64,000 nucleotides of DNA from Hyphomicrobiales bacterium (GCA_021775525.1 JAJFHQ010000048.1:1-64000); one strand, 5' to 3'; numbered from the stretch's first letter, positions 28,762 through 37,455 are shown. Made by a program: numbers and translations. The notes: generated by a model not told the origin, from the letters alone.

Positions 28762-28935
28762 TGTGCAAAAAATTTATTAATTTTAAGAATGGATCATGAA
28801 ATAGAATATAATACTAAGATAACTCTAAAAATAAGAAATAATAACTAAAATAATTGCCACTATTAGAAATTAAAAAAACCACTTTCTGCAATGTTTTTCA
28901 TATGGTCCTGACCATCAGAACAGGGGGACTCATAA
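28762..28935. other. AT-rich intergenic stretch upstream of the DUF6356 gene
   Basis: The 174 bases are strongly AT-rich, clearly unlike the GC-rich surroundings. They contain TATAAT at 28807 without a good -35 and the inverted repeat ATGGTC-CT-GACCAT at 28902-28915, 20 bases before the next ATG. This looks like a regulated promoter region that could bind a nucleoid protein. No gene is seen in it. Confidence 0.5.
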
Positions 28936-29217
28936 ATGAAACTCTTTACCGAGCATCCAAGATCAGTGGGTGAGAATTATTTTCAGCATATGATTTCTGC
29001 GGCTACGTTTTCAGTTCGGATGTTTGCAGGCGCGACGTGTTGTTTGCTGCATGCAATATTCCCGTTTCTGTTTGAACGTACGGCAAGTGTAATTATTGCA
29101 GAGCTTTATGACCGCATGGTAGCGAACAGGGTCAGGGGGCCTCGTGGCCCCGATCACAAATCAGCATTCGGAACCGATGATCAAAGACGGGTCGCCACAA
29201 CCATTACAGGACAATAA
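28936..29217 (+). CDS. DUF6356-family small protein
   Basis: The 93-aa product begins MKLFTEHPRSVGENYFQHMI, followed by a hydrophobic stretch FSVRMFAGATCCLLHAIFPFLF and then ELYDRMVANR. This is the pattern I recall for DUF6356 proteins of alphaproteobacteria, probably peripheral or single-span membrane proteins of unknown role. GGGGGACT lies upstream. Its 3' end overlaps the acylphosphatase gene. Confidence 0.75.
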   Translation: MKLFTEHPRSVGENYFQHMISAATFSVRMFAGATCCLLHAIFPFLFERTASVIIAELYDRMVANRVRGPRGPDHKSAFGTDDQRRVATTITGQ

Positions 29218-29488
29218 AGCCGTTAAAGTGCTGATTGAGGGGCGGGTCCAAGGCGTGTGGTTTCGTGGCTGGACCGTGGAAAATGCAAGGCGGCTCAATC
29301 TGGATGGCTGGGTTCGTAACAGGCGGGATGGATCGGTTCAGGCGGTCTTTTCAGGTCTGATCATCCGCGTGGACGAAATGTTGAAGCTATGCGCTGAAGG
29401 GCCACCAGCAGCCGATGTCAGCTCAGTTGAATACATTCTTCACCACAGCCCCGTCGAGGCAGGATTCAGGATAAAGCGTTCGGTTTGA
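29144..29488 (+). CDS. acyP: Acylphosphatase
   Basis: Acylphosphatase hydrolyses acyl phosphates. The core [20 protein letters not shown] holds the phosphate loop with the catalytic Arg; [17 protein letters not shown] supplies the catalytic Asn. The GTG start at 29144 has GGGGG 5 bases upstream; ATG 29177 would give a more typical 103-aa protein. It overlaps DUF6356 at the 5' end and meets lipB tail to tail. Confidence 0.9.
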   Translation: MAPITNQHSEPMIKDGSPQPLQDNKAVKVLIEGRVQGVWFRGWTVENARRLNLDGWVRNRRDGSVQAVFSGLIIRVDEMLKLCAEGPPAADVSSVEYILHHSPVEAGFRIKRSV

Positions 29489-30122
29489 AATAAGTTGCGA
29501 ATGACGCCTTGAGTGCTGCATCGACCTCATCAATCGATACTGATTTGCCAAGGTCCGCCAGGCTTGTGATGCCGTGGTCCATCACACCGCAGGGTACGAT
29601 CCCGGAATAGTGCTCAAGTTCAGGGTCCACATTCAGGCTGAATCCATGAAACGTAACCCAGCGTCTTACGCGTACGCCTATGGCTGCGATCTTGTCTTCA
29701 TAACCATGACCTCGTTCGGGCCGTGAAACCCAAACACCGATTCGCTTGTCTCGTCTCTCGCCCCTGATCTCAAAAGTGGAAAGTGCCTCGATAATCCAGT
29801 CTTCAAGGGCGCAAACAAAGGCGCGGACGTCTTTGCCACGTTTGCTCAAATCCAGCATCACATAGGCAATGCGCTGCCCAGGTCCGTGATAAGCGTACTG
29901 GCCGCCGCGCCCTGTCCTGATGACAGGAAAACGGTCCGGAGTGAGCAAATCTCTAGGGTTTGCGCTGGTACCAGCCGTGTAAACGGGAGGGTGTTCCAGT
30001 AGCCAGACGCATTCGGTTGCAGTACCTGCCCGGATTTCCGCAACATGGCGTTCCATCTCGTAAACGGCCTGCGTATAGTCGACAGGTGTGCCACTGACGC
30101 GCCATTCAATGTCATGGATCAT
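29466..30122 (-). CDS. lipB: Octanoyl-[acyl-carrier-protein]:protein N-octanoyltransferase
   Basis: LipB moves octanoate from ACP to the lipoyl domains of dehydrogenases, the first step of lipoate assembly. The motifs [37 protein letters not shown] and [17 protein letters not shown] are present; the Cys in VPCG and the Lys in [10 protein letters not shown] are catalytic. ATG 30122 ([10 protein letters not shown]) gives 218 aa and is preferred to the TTG at 30170. It overlaps acyP by 23 bases at the 3' end. Confidence 0.94.
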   Translation of the reverse strand: MIHDIEWRVSGTPVDYTQAVYEMERHVAEIRAGTATECVWLLEHPPVYTAGTSANPRDLLTPDRFPVIRTGRGGQYAYHGPGQRIAYVMLDLSKRGKDVRAFVCALEDWIIEALSTFEIRGERRDKRIGVWVSRPERGHGYEDKIAAIGVRVRRWVTFHGFSLNVDPELEHYSGIVPCGVMDHGITSLADLGKSVSIDEVDAALKASFATYFKPNALS

Positions 30123-30278
30123 GTTTCTGGAAGGCTCAAATCCACTGATTATTTTGTTCGGCTTTACCAACCGGTAACCTCAATCGTGAAGAGTGTATCC
30201 AACAAGTCGGGCACTATATGGTACTGCGTCGTCCCTTCTAATAAATTTCCAGGCAGGCAATGGAGTTTGAGACGCGCA

Positions 30279-30521
30279 ATGGAATCAATCAACACAGTAC
30301 CAATTGAACTCACCGTCGTTCTCGGTGAATCAACAATGCCGGTCAATCATCTTCTCAAGATGGGCCGGGGAGCCGTTATTGAACTTACCACACTTGAAAA
30401 TGAAGAGGTTCAGGTCCTCGCCAACAATACGCCGATCGCAAAGGGCGATGTGGTCGTTCATGGCGACAAGATCGCCATTTCCATAACCGGAAAAATCAAT
30501 CGGGACACAAGCAAGCCATAG
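30279..30521 (+). CDS. Orphan FliN-type (SpoA domain) protein
   Basis: ATG 30279 (MESINTVPIELTVVLGESTM) gives 80 residues that are almost entirely a C-ring SpoA domain: LLKMGRGAVIELTTLENEEV and NTPIAKGDVVVHGDKIAISI. FliN normally works in the flagellar switch, but no flagellar gene is nearby. The ORF-track form adds a 78-residue N-terminal part that overlaps lipB antisense and is unlikely. It is divergent from lipB. Confidence 0.82.
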   Translation: MESINTVPIELTVVLGESTMPVNHLLKMGRGAVIELTTLENEEVQVLANNTPIAKGDVVVHGDKIAISITGKINRDTSKP

Positions 30522-30569
30522 CCGGTAGGCTTGCCGAGCGACGCCGCATGACCCATGCGCGTCTCTTGC

Positions 30570-30598
30570 TTGCCCGTGTGGCCTGTGTTTGCTACATG
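30570..30598 (+). promoter_or_regulatory. Candidate promoter for tRNA-Leu
   Basis: TTGCCC and TACATG are separated by 17 bases, 31 bases before the mature tRNA 5' end, so transcription would begin in the short leader. The match is partial. Confidence 0.4.
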
Positions 30599-30629
30599 GG
30601 ACGCAGTTCTCCGTAGGGAGAGAGACTTT

Positions 30630-30717
30630 GCGGTCGTGGCGGAACTGGTAGACGCGCAGCGTTGAGGTCGCTGTGGGATAATATCCCGTGGAAGTTCGAG
30701 TCTTCTCGACCGCACCA
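30630..30717 (+). tRNA. tRNA-Leu (anticodon GAG)
   Basis: The acceptor GCGGTCG pairs with CGACCGC, and CCA is encoded. The D-arm (GCG...CGC), the anticodon stem CAGCG/CGCTG with loop TTGAGGT, a long variable arm (GGGA...TCCC) and the T-loop TTCGAGT are all present. The long variable arm and GAG anticodon mark a class II leucine tRNA reading CUC and CUU. GGAGAGAG just upstream and CTCTCTCC just downstream could extend the precursor stem. Confidence 0.97.
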
Positions 30718-30755
30718 CTCTCTCCTAATCCGGGATCAGGCCCTAGCAGATTTGC

Positions 30756-31625
30756 CTAGCGCTTGACCGGTGCAACGGATGCATCAGCTTCCGGCTTCCC
30801 AGCTGTCTCAAGCTTGGCAATCGTTGCCTGCTCTGCGCCACCAGTTTTGGCTGTCGCACTTTTTACCGAGCCATAATTATTTGCCGGTACGATATGCACG
30901 ATCTTGTAGCCACCTTTCTTCAAAGCACGCAGAAAAGCAGGTACAGCAGCTGCCGTTGCGAACTTGGTGTCGTGAAACAGGATAATTCCACCTTGCTTTT
31001 GATTGAGCCGCGACATGGTGCGCTTGATAATTGTATGTGGACCAATCCCGCGCCAGTCATCGGAACTGACATCAGTGGAGAAAATCGCGTATCCGCGCCT
31101 GGTCGCATAGGCTTTCATGATGTGGCTATCATTTAGACCTGGAAATCTGAAAAATGGTGCGATCTGCTGGTCAACGGCTGCATTGATCGTGCGGAACCCG
31201 CGTTCAATCTGGTTGGTTGCCCTGGCCTTGGACATGCGCCCGATATTCGGGTGAGACCAGGAGTGCGCTCCGATGGTGTGGCCATCGTCCGCTACGCCCT
31301 GGAGCACCTCGGGATAATTCTGGGCCATGGTTCCGACGGGAAAAAAGGTTGCCTTCACGCACTCTTTCTTCAGGGCCTCAAGCACGCGCTGCGTATTTTT
31401 AGGATGGGGCCCGTCATCGAACGTCAGCACAATTTCCTTGGGCTGAAGGTCAAGCGTCTTCTTATATTGGAGTTTGCCGAAGCGAGGTCCGTCGGAAGTA
31501 TCTATTTCCAGGACTCGCGAGACGCCAAGAGCGTCAGGATTATTCATACAATCGCTAGCTGATGCGGGTGTTACGCTCATTAACGCGAGCGCGCACACTG
31601 ACAGGCTAGCCACCCCATTACGCAT
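30756..31625 (-). CDS. Polysaccharide deacetylase family protein (NodB homology)
   Basis: This is a carbohydrate esterase family 4 protein, 289 aa with a signal peptide (ALMSVTPASASD). Motif 1 VLTFDDGPHPKN supplies the base Asp and a metal Asp, and motif 2 GAHSWSHPNI has the two metal His. Motif 3 FFRFPG and the C-terminal IILFHDTKF are also seen. It should remove N-acetyl groups from chitin-like or peptidoglycan sugars in the periplasm. GGGGGAAG precedes the ATG. A disordered tail follows residue 250. Confidence 0.9.
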   Translation of the reverse strand: MRNGVASLSVCALALMSVTPASASDCMNNPDALGVSRVLEIDTSDGPRFGKLQYKKTLDLQPKEIVLTFDDGPHPKNTQRVLEALKKECVKATFFPVGTMAQNYPEVLQGVADDGHTIGAHSWSHPNIGRMSKARATNQIERGFRTINAAVDQQIAPFFRFPGLNDSHIMKAYATRRGYAIFSTDVSSDDWRGIGPHTIIKRTMSRLNQKQGGIILFHDTKFATAAAVPAFLRALKKGGYKIVHIVPANNYGSVKSATAKTGGAEQATIAKLETAGKPEADASVAPVKR

Positions 31626-31770
31626 TACTTCCCCCCGGTGGCTGGGTTACGCTTACTAATACTTCTATTTTTGTCTGGAGGATCGCAGAAAACAAGAGTT
31701 AATTCGGTCAATGTCGAGCGTAGTTAACCAAAATTGCTGTTGAAATATGCTTCTCTACCGTGGTCTGGCG

Positions 31771-31822
31771 GCTCTCTTGGGGGTGTCGAAGAGCGCTGAT
31801 ACAGGTCAAATGACCCGACGCT
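31771..31822 (+). promoter_or_regulatory. Structured leader upstream of mgtE with two exclusive hairpins
   Basis: GCTCTCTT (31771) can pair with AAGAGC (31789). Alternatively AGCG (31792) pairs with CGCT (31819) around an inner GGTC-AAAT-GACC stem. The two folds share bases 31792-31794, so only one can form. Placement just before a magnesium transporter gene makes a sensing leader conceivable; it is not the ykoK M-box by eye. Confidence 0.35.
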
Positions 31823-31840
31823 GAAAAGTTAGGCGATGCA

Positions 31841-33220
31841 ATGCAGGATGAGCCCGACGAAATAGAGATGCGGGATTCGGAAGGCGCACTTCTTCCCGAT
31901 TTTGTCCGCTCGGTCGAGCTTGCCCTGGAAGAAGGCAAGGGCAACGAAGTTCGCGCGCTGGCAGGCGAAATTCATGACGCCGACCTTGCTGACCTCATAG
32001 AACATTTGCGCGGTGAGCAGCGCGGACAGCTGATTGATGCGCTGGGTGAGGATTTCAATCCGGGTACGTTGAGCGAGTTGGAAGAACCTGTGCGTGATCA
32101 GGTTCTGGAGTTGATGCCTAACGAGCAAGTGGCCGAGGCAGTTCGGGAGCTGGAGTCAGACGATGCGGTTTACCTGCTGGAAGACCTCGAGCAGAGCGAA
32201 CAGTCAGATATCCTGGCAAAGTTGCCGAAAAGCGAGCGAGTAGCGCTGGAGCGCTCACTTGATTATCCCGAAGATTCAGCTGGCCGCCTCATGCAGACGG
32301 ATTTTATTTCCGTTCCGCCATTCTGGTCTGTCGGCCAGACCATCGATTATATGCGCGAGGAGGATGATCTTCCCAACGCCTTTACACAGATCTGGATTGT
32401 CGATCCTTCACACCATCTGGTCGGCCGCGTTCCACTAGACAGGCTGCTTAGAACCAAGCGTCCGGTCAAGATTGAGGATGTTGCCGACCTTGAAGTTCAC
32501 CAGGTCACGGCCGAGGAAGACCAGGAAGAGGTCGCGCTGGAATTTGAACGTTACGACCTGATGTCGGCTCCCGTCGTCGATGAGGATGCCCGCCTGCTCG
32601 GTGTTATCACGGCCGATGACATCATGGAGGTTCTCAAAGACGAGGCTGAGGAGGATATTCATCGCCTCGGTGGGGTTGGCGATGAGTCCGTTTCCGATAC
32701 GGTTTTGAGCACCACGCGCAGCAGGTTCATATGGCTGTTGGTCAATCTGGCAACAGCTGTACTCGCCTCATGGGTCATATCCCTGTTTGATGCGACAATT
32801 GAGCAGATGGTGGCGCTGGCGGTGCTGATGCCCATTGTTGCCTCGATGGGGGGGAATGCCGGTACCCAGTCCATGACGGTTGCAGTGCGGGCTCTGGCAA
32901 CCCATGAACTTGGGCCGGTCAACGCCAGGCGTGTCATTACGCGCGAAGTCCTGGTAGGGCTGCTGAATGGATTGATGTTCGCCGTCATTATCGGCGCCGT
33001 GGCCTATTTCTGGTTCGGGAGCGATTTGCTGGGGCTGGTTATTGCATTGGCCATGATCATCAATATGCTCGTAGCCGGATTGTTCGGGATACTCATACCC
33101 ATGGCGCTGGATACACTCGATATTGACCCGGCTGTTGCCTCAGGGGCATTCGTTACCACGGTGACGGACGTGGTCGGATTCTTCGCGTTCCTGGGGCTTG
33201 CCGCCTTGTGGCTGGTTTAA
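31841..33220 (+). CDS. mgtE: Magnesium transporter MgtE
   Basis: MgtE is a gated Mg2+ channel. The 459-aa product has the acidic N domain (residues 10-130, LIEHLRGEQRGQLIDALGED), paired CBS domains (140-265), a plug helix and five transmembrane helices from about residue 290 with VLMPIVASMGGNAGTQSMTV, the pore signature, and a DxxD-type C-terminal helix. Cytoplasmic Mg2+ binding at the N/CBS interface normally closes it. A leader of about 215 bases precedes the gene. Confidence 0.96.
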   Translation: MQDEPDEIEMRDSEGALLPDFVRSVELALEEGKGNEVRALAGEIHDADLADLIEHLRGEQRGQLIDALGEDFNPGTLSELEEPVRDQVLELMPNEQVAEAVRELESDDAVYLLEDLEQSEQSDILAKLPKSERVALERSLDYPEDSAGRLMQTDFISVPPFWSVGQTIDYMREEDDLPNAFTQIWIVDPSHHLVGRVPLDRLLRTKRPVKIEDVADLEVHQVTAEEDQEEVALEFERYDLMSAPVVDEDARLLGVITADDIMEVLKDEAEEDIHRLGGVGDESVSDTVLSTTRSRFIWLLVNLATAVLASWVISLFDATIEQMVALAVLMPIVASMGGNAGTQSMTVAVRALATHELGPVNARRVITREVLVGLLNGLMFAVIIGAVAYFWFGSDLLGLVIALAMIINMLVAGLFGILIPMALDTLDIDPAVASGAFVTTVTDVVGFFAFLGLAALWLV

Positions 33221-33269
33221 GCATGCCCGGGGTTTATTGCGGGATGAAATAAAGCCGGGTGGTACTAGA

Positions 33270-34094
33270 ATGATTCACAGCGTTAAAGCGAATGGGGCTG
33301 TAATTCCCGCAATTGGTCTCGGCACATGGGACTTGCGAGGAACGACATGTGAAACCTGCATTACCACTGCCCTCGATGCCGGTTATCGCCATATCGACAC
33401 TGCCGCCATGTATGACAATGAGCGCGAAGTGGGGAGAGCGGTACGCGCCAGTTCGGTTCTCCGCGAGGAAATTTTTCTGACCACCAAAGTCTGGCATGAC
33501 TGCGCGGGCGATGGACCTTTACAACGATCGGTAGAAGAAAGTCTTGTTCGCTTAAAGCTGGACTATGTGGATCTGGTGCTCATGCACTGGCCGGACAAGG
33601 GAACGCCGATAGAAGAGACCATGCTTGCTTTAAAAGACGTAAAAGATAGAGGGCTTGCACGGCATATTGGCGTTTCAAACTTCAATGTCTCGCTGGTTGA
33701 GAAAGCCGCATCGCATTCAAGTGAACCGCTCGCCGTCAATCAGGTCGAATATCATCCCTACCTTGACCAGTCGCCGGTACTCGGAGTCTGCCGCAAACAT
33801 GGCATGGCACTGACTGCATATTCACCACTGGCGAAAGGGCGCGTGTTCGAAGAGATCACCTTGAAAGAAATCGGTGAAATCCACGGCAAAAGTGCGGGGC
33901 AGGTGACGCTGCGATGGTTGGTGCAGCAGGAACAAGTTATCGCTATCCCGCGCTCCTCAAAGCCCGAGAACATCATCGCTGCTTACGACATTGCCGATTT
34001 CAGACTCAGTGGGGACGAGATGAAGCGCATCTCAGGCCTCGCCCATCCCGGAGGCCGGATGGTTGATTTCGACTTTGCACCTGACTGGGACTAA
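33270..34094 (+). CDS. Aldo/keto reductase
   Basis: This is an NADPH-dependent reductase of the 2,5-diketo-gluconate reductase type. It has GLGTWDLRG, the catalytic set D-Y-K-H in DTAAMYDNE, TTKVWHD and VLMHWPDKG, and the cofactor motif IPRSSKPENIIA. ATG 33270 (MIHSVKANGAVIPAIGLGTW) is the family start, giving 274 aa; the ORF-track start reads into mgtE. The substrate is unknown. Confidence 0.93.
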   Translation: MIHSVKANGAVIPAIGLGTWDLRGTTCETCITTALDAGYRHIDTAAMYDNEREVGRAVRASSVLREEIFLTTKVWHDCAGDGPLQRSVEESLVRLKLDYVDLVLMHWPDKGTPIEETMLALKDVKDRGLARHIGVSNFNVSLVEKAASHSSEPLAVNQVEYHPYLDQSPVLGVCRKHGMALTAYSPLAKGRVFEEITLKEIGEIHGKSAGQVTLRWLVQQEQVIAIPRSSKPENIIAAYDIADFRLSGDEMKRISGLAHPGGRMVDFDFAPDWD

Positions 34095-34276
34095 GCTGGC
34101 GGGTGCAGCTTGTTGCTGCGTCACTTTCTCCATCCCAATTCATCAGTGACCGGATCGTTCGTATGCCGGCAATCGCATTTGTTTCAACTATTCTTGATTT
34201 AGTCACGCCTGTTGGTGGCGGCTATACCCAAGGAGAGCGTAGCTGTTTGCGTGCGTTATCGGAAAGGATTGAAGCG

Positions 34277-34792
34277 ATGTTCAAGCCAGTTCTGTGCAAG
34301 TGCCGGGGTTTTTCTATCGCGGTACCGTTGATCGCTGCGTTTGCCTATGCATATTGGATAGATCCAGCAATCAGCAATGATCCGAACATTACCAATGCCC
34401 TTATCCATGGCTGTGTGGATAGCGAACGCGCTGCCGCACGTAGCGGGCGTGCCTGTATCGGGCGCGTGACAGCGCCGTGCAAGGCACAGCCTGACAATGC
34501 CCACCGCGAGGACAAGATAGAATGCGACGAACGCGAGTTCGTCTTGTGGAGTCAGCTTGTTCAAAAGGAATTTGCGGCTCTTCTCACGCAGCTCAAACCT
34601 CCACAGCGGGAGAAATTGCAGCATTCGCAGAACCTCTGGATAAAATATCAGTCAGAGGATTGCAGAGTCCCCTATGTGCTGTTTGCTCAAGACAGGGCTG
34701 AATTCGTTGGGCCGGCCTGCACGATCGAGGTGAAGGCTGCGCGTGCTCTGCAATTGCGAGCCTGGCGAGATGAGTTGAACACCGCGCAATGA
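34277..34792 (+). CDS. LprI/DUF1311-like secreted protein
   Basis: ATG 34277 (MFKPVLCKCRGFSIAVPLIA) follows AAAGGATTG and gives 171 aa with a short hydrophobic signal segment (IAVPLIAAFAYAY). The mature part has LIHGCVDSERAAARSGRACI and QLKPPQREKLQHSQNLWIKYQSEDCR, the W-x5-C pattern of DUF1311/LprI (lysozyme-inhibitor-like) domains, with paired Cys. The function is probably periplasmic but not certain. Confidence 0.72.
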   Translation: MFKPVLCKCRGFSIAVPLIAAFAYAYWIDPAISNDPNITNALIHGCVDSERAAARSGRACIGRVTAPCKAQPDNAHREDKIECDEREFVLWSQLVQKEFAALLTQLKPPQREKLQHSQNLWIKYQSEDCRVPYVLFAQDRAEFVGPACTIEVKAARALQLRAWRDELNTAQ

Positions 34793-34868
34793 TCCGCGCG
34801 GATATAGTTGTGGAACTGTTGGCCTGCGGTTAGGCTCGCGCCATATCCGCATCATCAGGGCTTACCGG

Positions 34869-35312
34869 TTGAAATCACTGCACACGGAAATTGGAATTGG
34901 CGCGCCCGCCGACGTTGTCTGGGAAGTCATTAGTGATCTTGATGGCTGGGCGGCTTGGAATCCGGTCATGAAGGCATCCGGCCAGCTTTCCAAGGCTGGT
35001 CGGATTGACGTGATCATTGCAGCGCCCGGAGGTCAGGGAATATCATTGCGTCCTGAGATCGTAGAGCTTGAAAATGGCCGGGAATTTCGCTGGCGCGTGC
35101 GTAAATTTCTCGGGATGTTCGATGCAGAACATGGATTTCGGGTCGTGCCCGAAGATACAGGCCGTTGTCGGTTTGAGCAGTTTGAGACATTTGGCGGAAT
35201 CTTGGGCGGCGCGATGTATACACGCCAATCAAAAGCGCTCGATATGGGATTCCAGGCCATGAACCGGATGCTGAAACGCGAATCTGAAAAACGCGCCCGG
35301 GAACGAGTATAA
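34869..35312 (+). CDS. SRPBCC-family (START-like) protein
   Basis: The 147-aa helix-grip protein begins MKSLHTEIGIGAPADVVWEVI from a TTG codon, with DLDGWAAWNPVMK and the C-terminal helix MGFQAMNRMLKRESEKRA. Such proteins bind hydrophobic ligands; some are polyketide cyclases or Hsp90 co-factors. Nothing visible narrows the role. An inverted repeat (GCGGATAT...ATATCCGC) lies upstream. Confidence 0.85.
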   Translation: MKSLHTEIGIGAPADVVWEVISDLDGWAAWNPVMKASGQLSKAGRIDVIIAAPGGQGISLRPEIVELENGREFRWRVRKFLGMFDAEHGFRVVPEDTGRCRFEQFETFGGILGGAMYTRQSKALDMGFQAMNRMLKRESEKRARERV

Positions 35313-35352
35313 ATCAGGCGCGATGCCCCCCAAACAAGCATGACGTTACCCC

Positions 35353-36150
35353 ATGTTTTTTTATCTTTCAAAATTCATCTGGTTTTTCTTGCAACCTTCT
35401 AATGCAGTCCTTTTTCTCCTGATAGTTGGGATTGCCTTGCTGTGGAGCCGTTGGGCCCGCACCGGGCGCTGGATCGTCTTTGCTGCCGGCGTGATATGGC
35501 TGGTTGGCGGATTGTCGCCGTTGGGGCATGCGTTGCTCCTCCCGCTGGAAAACCGTTTCGAGCGTAGCCAAGTTGAGGCTGGTCCGCCGCCAGCCGGAAT
35601 TCTCATACTCGGTGGCGCTCAGGACATGTCCATAACGGCAGCGCGTGGTTCCTTGGCATTGAACGAGGCTGGCGACCGGCTTGTTGAGGCCGCCTTGCTG
35701 GCAAATCGTTTCCCGAATGCCAAAGTCGTGTTCACCGGCGGCTCAAGTGCGATCTTCGGTGACAAGACAAGCGAAGCAGAAGGCGCGATGACACTTCTCG
35801 AGGAATTGGGCATTTCTCGCGGCAGGCTGATACTGGAACGGCGCGCAAAGAACACGTACCAGAATGCCCGGTACAGCAAGGAATTGATCAATCCGGAGTC
35901 TCAGGCGCGATGGCTTCTGGTGACGTCGGCCTACCATATGCCGCGCGCCATGGGATGTTTCAGCGCTGTTGGCTTCAAGGTTGAACCATGGCCCGTTGAC
36001 TACAGAACCCGCGGGCTTGCGGATTTGTACCGGTTCTTTCCCAAAGCGTCAGAAGGTTGGCGCAGGATTGATAGCGCGGTACGTGAATGGGCAGGGTTGG
36101 TGATATACAGGCTCACCGGGAGAACATCCGCGCTCTTTCCGGGACAGTAG
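35353..36150 (+). CDS. YdcF-family (DUF218) membrane protein
   Basis: The 265-aa product has two N-terminal membrane segments (residues 5-30 and 40-62) and a DUF218 domain with GILILGGAQDMS, VVFTGGSSAI and LLVTSAYHMPRAMGCF. Relatives include ElyC and SanA, linked to envelope integrity and lipid-carrier recycling. The Rossmann-like domain would lie on the periplasmic side. Confidence 0.92.
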   Translation: MFFYLSKFIWFFLQPSNAVLFLLIVGIALLWSRWARTGRWIVFAAGVIWLVGGLSPLGHALLLPLENRFERSQVEAGPPPAGILILGGAQDMSITAARGSLALNEAGDRLVEAALLANRFPNAKVVFTGGSSAIFGDKTSEAEGAMTLLEELGISRGRLILERRAKNTYQNARYSKELINPESQARWLLVTSAYHMPRAMGCFSAVGFKVEPWPVDYRTRGLADLYRFFPKASEGWRRIDSAVREWAGLVIYRLTGRTSALFPGQ

Positions 36151-36183
36151 GATACCAGGATAATTTGTTTCAGGAGGCATGTA

Positions 36184-36579
36184 ATGGCGCAGGACATCAC
36201 CACGAGTGTGAAACAGCTGGTTGAAGTCGCCAAGAAGACAATCGAGGAAGTATCAGCCGAAGAGGCTATGGAAATGCTTGACGACATAGATGTGGTGTTC
36301 GTTGATATCCGTGATGTGCGGGAGTTGCAGCGAGAAGGAAAAATACCCGGTTCATTCCATTGTCCGCGCGGTATGCTCGAATTCTGGATCGACCCGGAAA
36401 GCCCTTATCACAAGGAAATTTTTGCACAGAAAAAGAAGTTCATTCTCCATTGCGCGTCAGGGTGGCGCTCAGCATTGGCCACTGATGTGGCGCAACGCAT
36501 GGGACTGAAGCCCGTTGCACATATCGATAGTGGCTTTTCAGGCTGGAAGAAGGCGGGCGGTCCGGTGGAAAAGCCGTAG
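36184..36579 (+). CDS. Rhodanese-like domain protein
   Basis: The 131-aa single-domain rhodanese has VVFVDIRDVRELQREGKIPG and the active-site loop HCASGWRSALA with the catalytic Cys. The role may be sulfur transfer or redox handling. It is convergent with the EamA gene, only 15 bases away; no terminator is seen between them. Confidence 0.92.
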   Translation: MAQDITTSVKQLVEVAKKTIEEVSAEEAMEMLDDIDVVFVDIRDVRELQREGKIPGSFHCPRGMLEFWIDPESPYHKEIFAQKKKFILHCASGWRSALATDVAQRMGLKPVAHIDSGFSGWKKAGGPVEKP

Positions 36580-36594
36580 GACTGCTTTCCGAAA

Positions 36595-37455
36595 TCAATC
36601 AGTGTGTCGCCACACCAGCCATACGCCAAAACTGGCCAGAACCAGACCGGCAAGTGAAAGCACGCCGAGTGTCTGATTCAGGCTGATCCATGCCATCAAC
36701 GCGGCAGATCCCGGAACAATAAAAAATGCGGAAGCGGCCCGTCCGGCTTGTCCGCGCATGAGCATAAGCGAATAAATCCCCATACCGACAATGGAGATCA
36801 TCACGATATTCCAGCCAATCATGGCCATGAGGGTAGGCGTCCAGACCGCGTGAGGCGTCTCGAACGCCAGGACCCCCAGTACACTTGCAGTCGCGCCCCC
36901 CGCCAGTTGAATCGCAGTGGCGGGGAAGGGTGCAATATTAGAGGTGAAGCGTTTGAGGTAGAGCGTGCCGCCGGTAAGGCCTGCAAGCGACAGCCCAACC
37001 AGTGCGATGACAGTCCATTGTGTGGCGGCAAAGGGGAAGGCCAGTGAGACGCCTGCAAGCCCCAGCACCATTCCGGTCCATTGGCGTGGCGTAAAACGTT
37101 CATTGAGCAGTGGCACGGCAATGGCAGCGGTCAGTACTGGATGAATGGCATGAACCAGGGCCAGTGGAGCTGCATCGACTGTAATCAGCGCTACATGAGC
37201 TGCACCAAGCGTTACGCCATGCACCAGCGCGCCGCCGATCATCAGGTGCGGCCAATGGGGCAGGGCAGGCAGGGCCTCCTTGCGCATAAAAATCGCCAGC
37301 AACAGCATCAAGGGGGCAGCGATAACCAGGCGAATGGCAACAAACAATACCGGTGATATGTCATCCAGTCCGATACGCGAGGTGACATAGCTCGATGCCC
37401 ACAGCAGGGCGAACATGGCCGGCATCAAAAAAGACAGGCGTTTTGATTGAAACAT
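36595..37455 (-). CDS. EamA/DMT-family transporter
   Basis: This is a 286-aa drug/metabolite transporter with ten hydrophobic segments in two EamA repeats: FALLWASSYVTSRIGLDDIS in the first, and AASAFFIVPGSAALMAWISL near the end. It probably exports a metabolite or amino acid. The ATG lies 27 bases downstream of the anti-sigma gene stop, so it may be the last gene of that operon. Confidence 0.9.
   Translation of the reverse strand: MFQSKRLSFLMPAMFALLWASSYVTSRIGLDDISPVLFVAIRLVIAAPLMLLLAIFMRKEALPALPHWPHLMIGGALVHGVTLGAAHVALITVDAAPLALVHAIHPVLTAAIAVPLLNERFTPRQWTGMVLGLAGVSLAFPFAATQWTVIALVGLSLAGLTGGTLYLKRFTSNIAPFPATAIQLAGGATASVLGVLAFETPHAVWTPTLMAMIGWNIVMISIVGMGIYSLMLMRGQAGRAASAFFIVPGSAALMAWISLNQTLGVLSLAGLVLASFGVWLVWRHTD

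Noticed and set aside
30045-30278. N-terminal extension of the FliN ORF
   Set aside because: It runs antisense to the lipB 5' region and shows no FliN or other domain; ATG 30279 begins the SpoA core.
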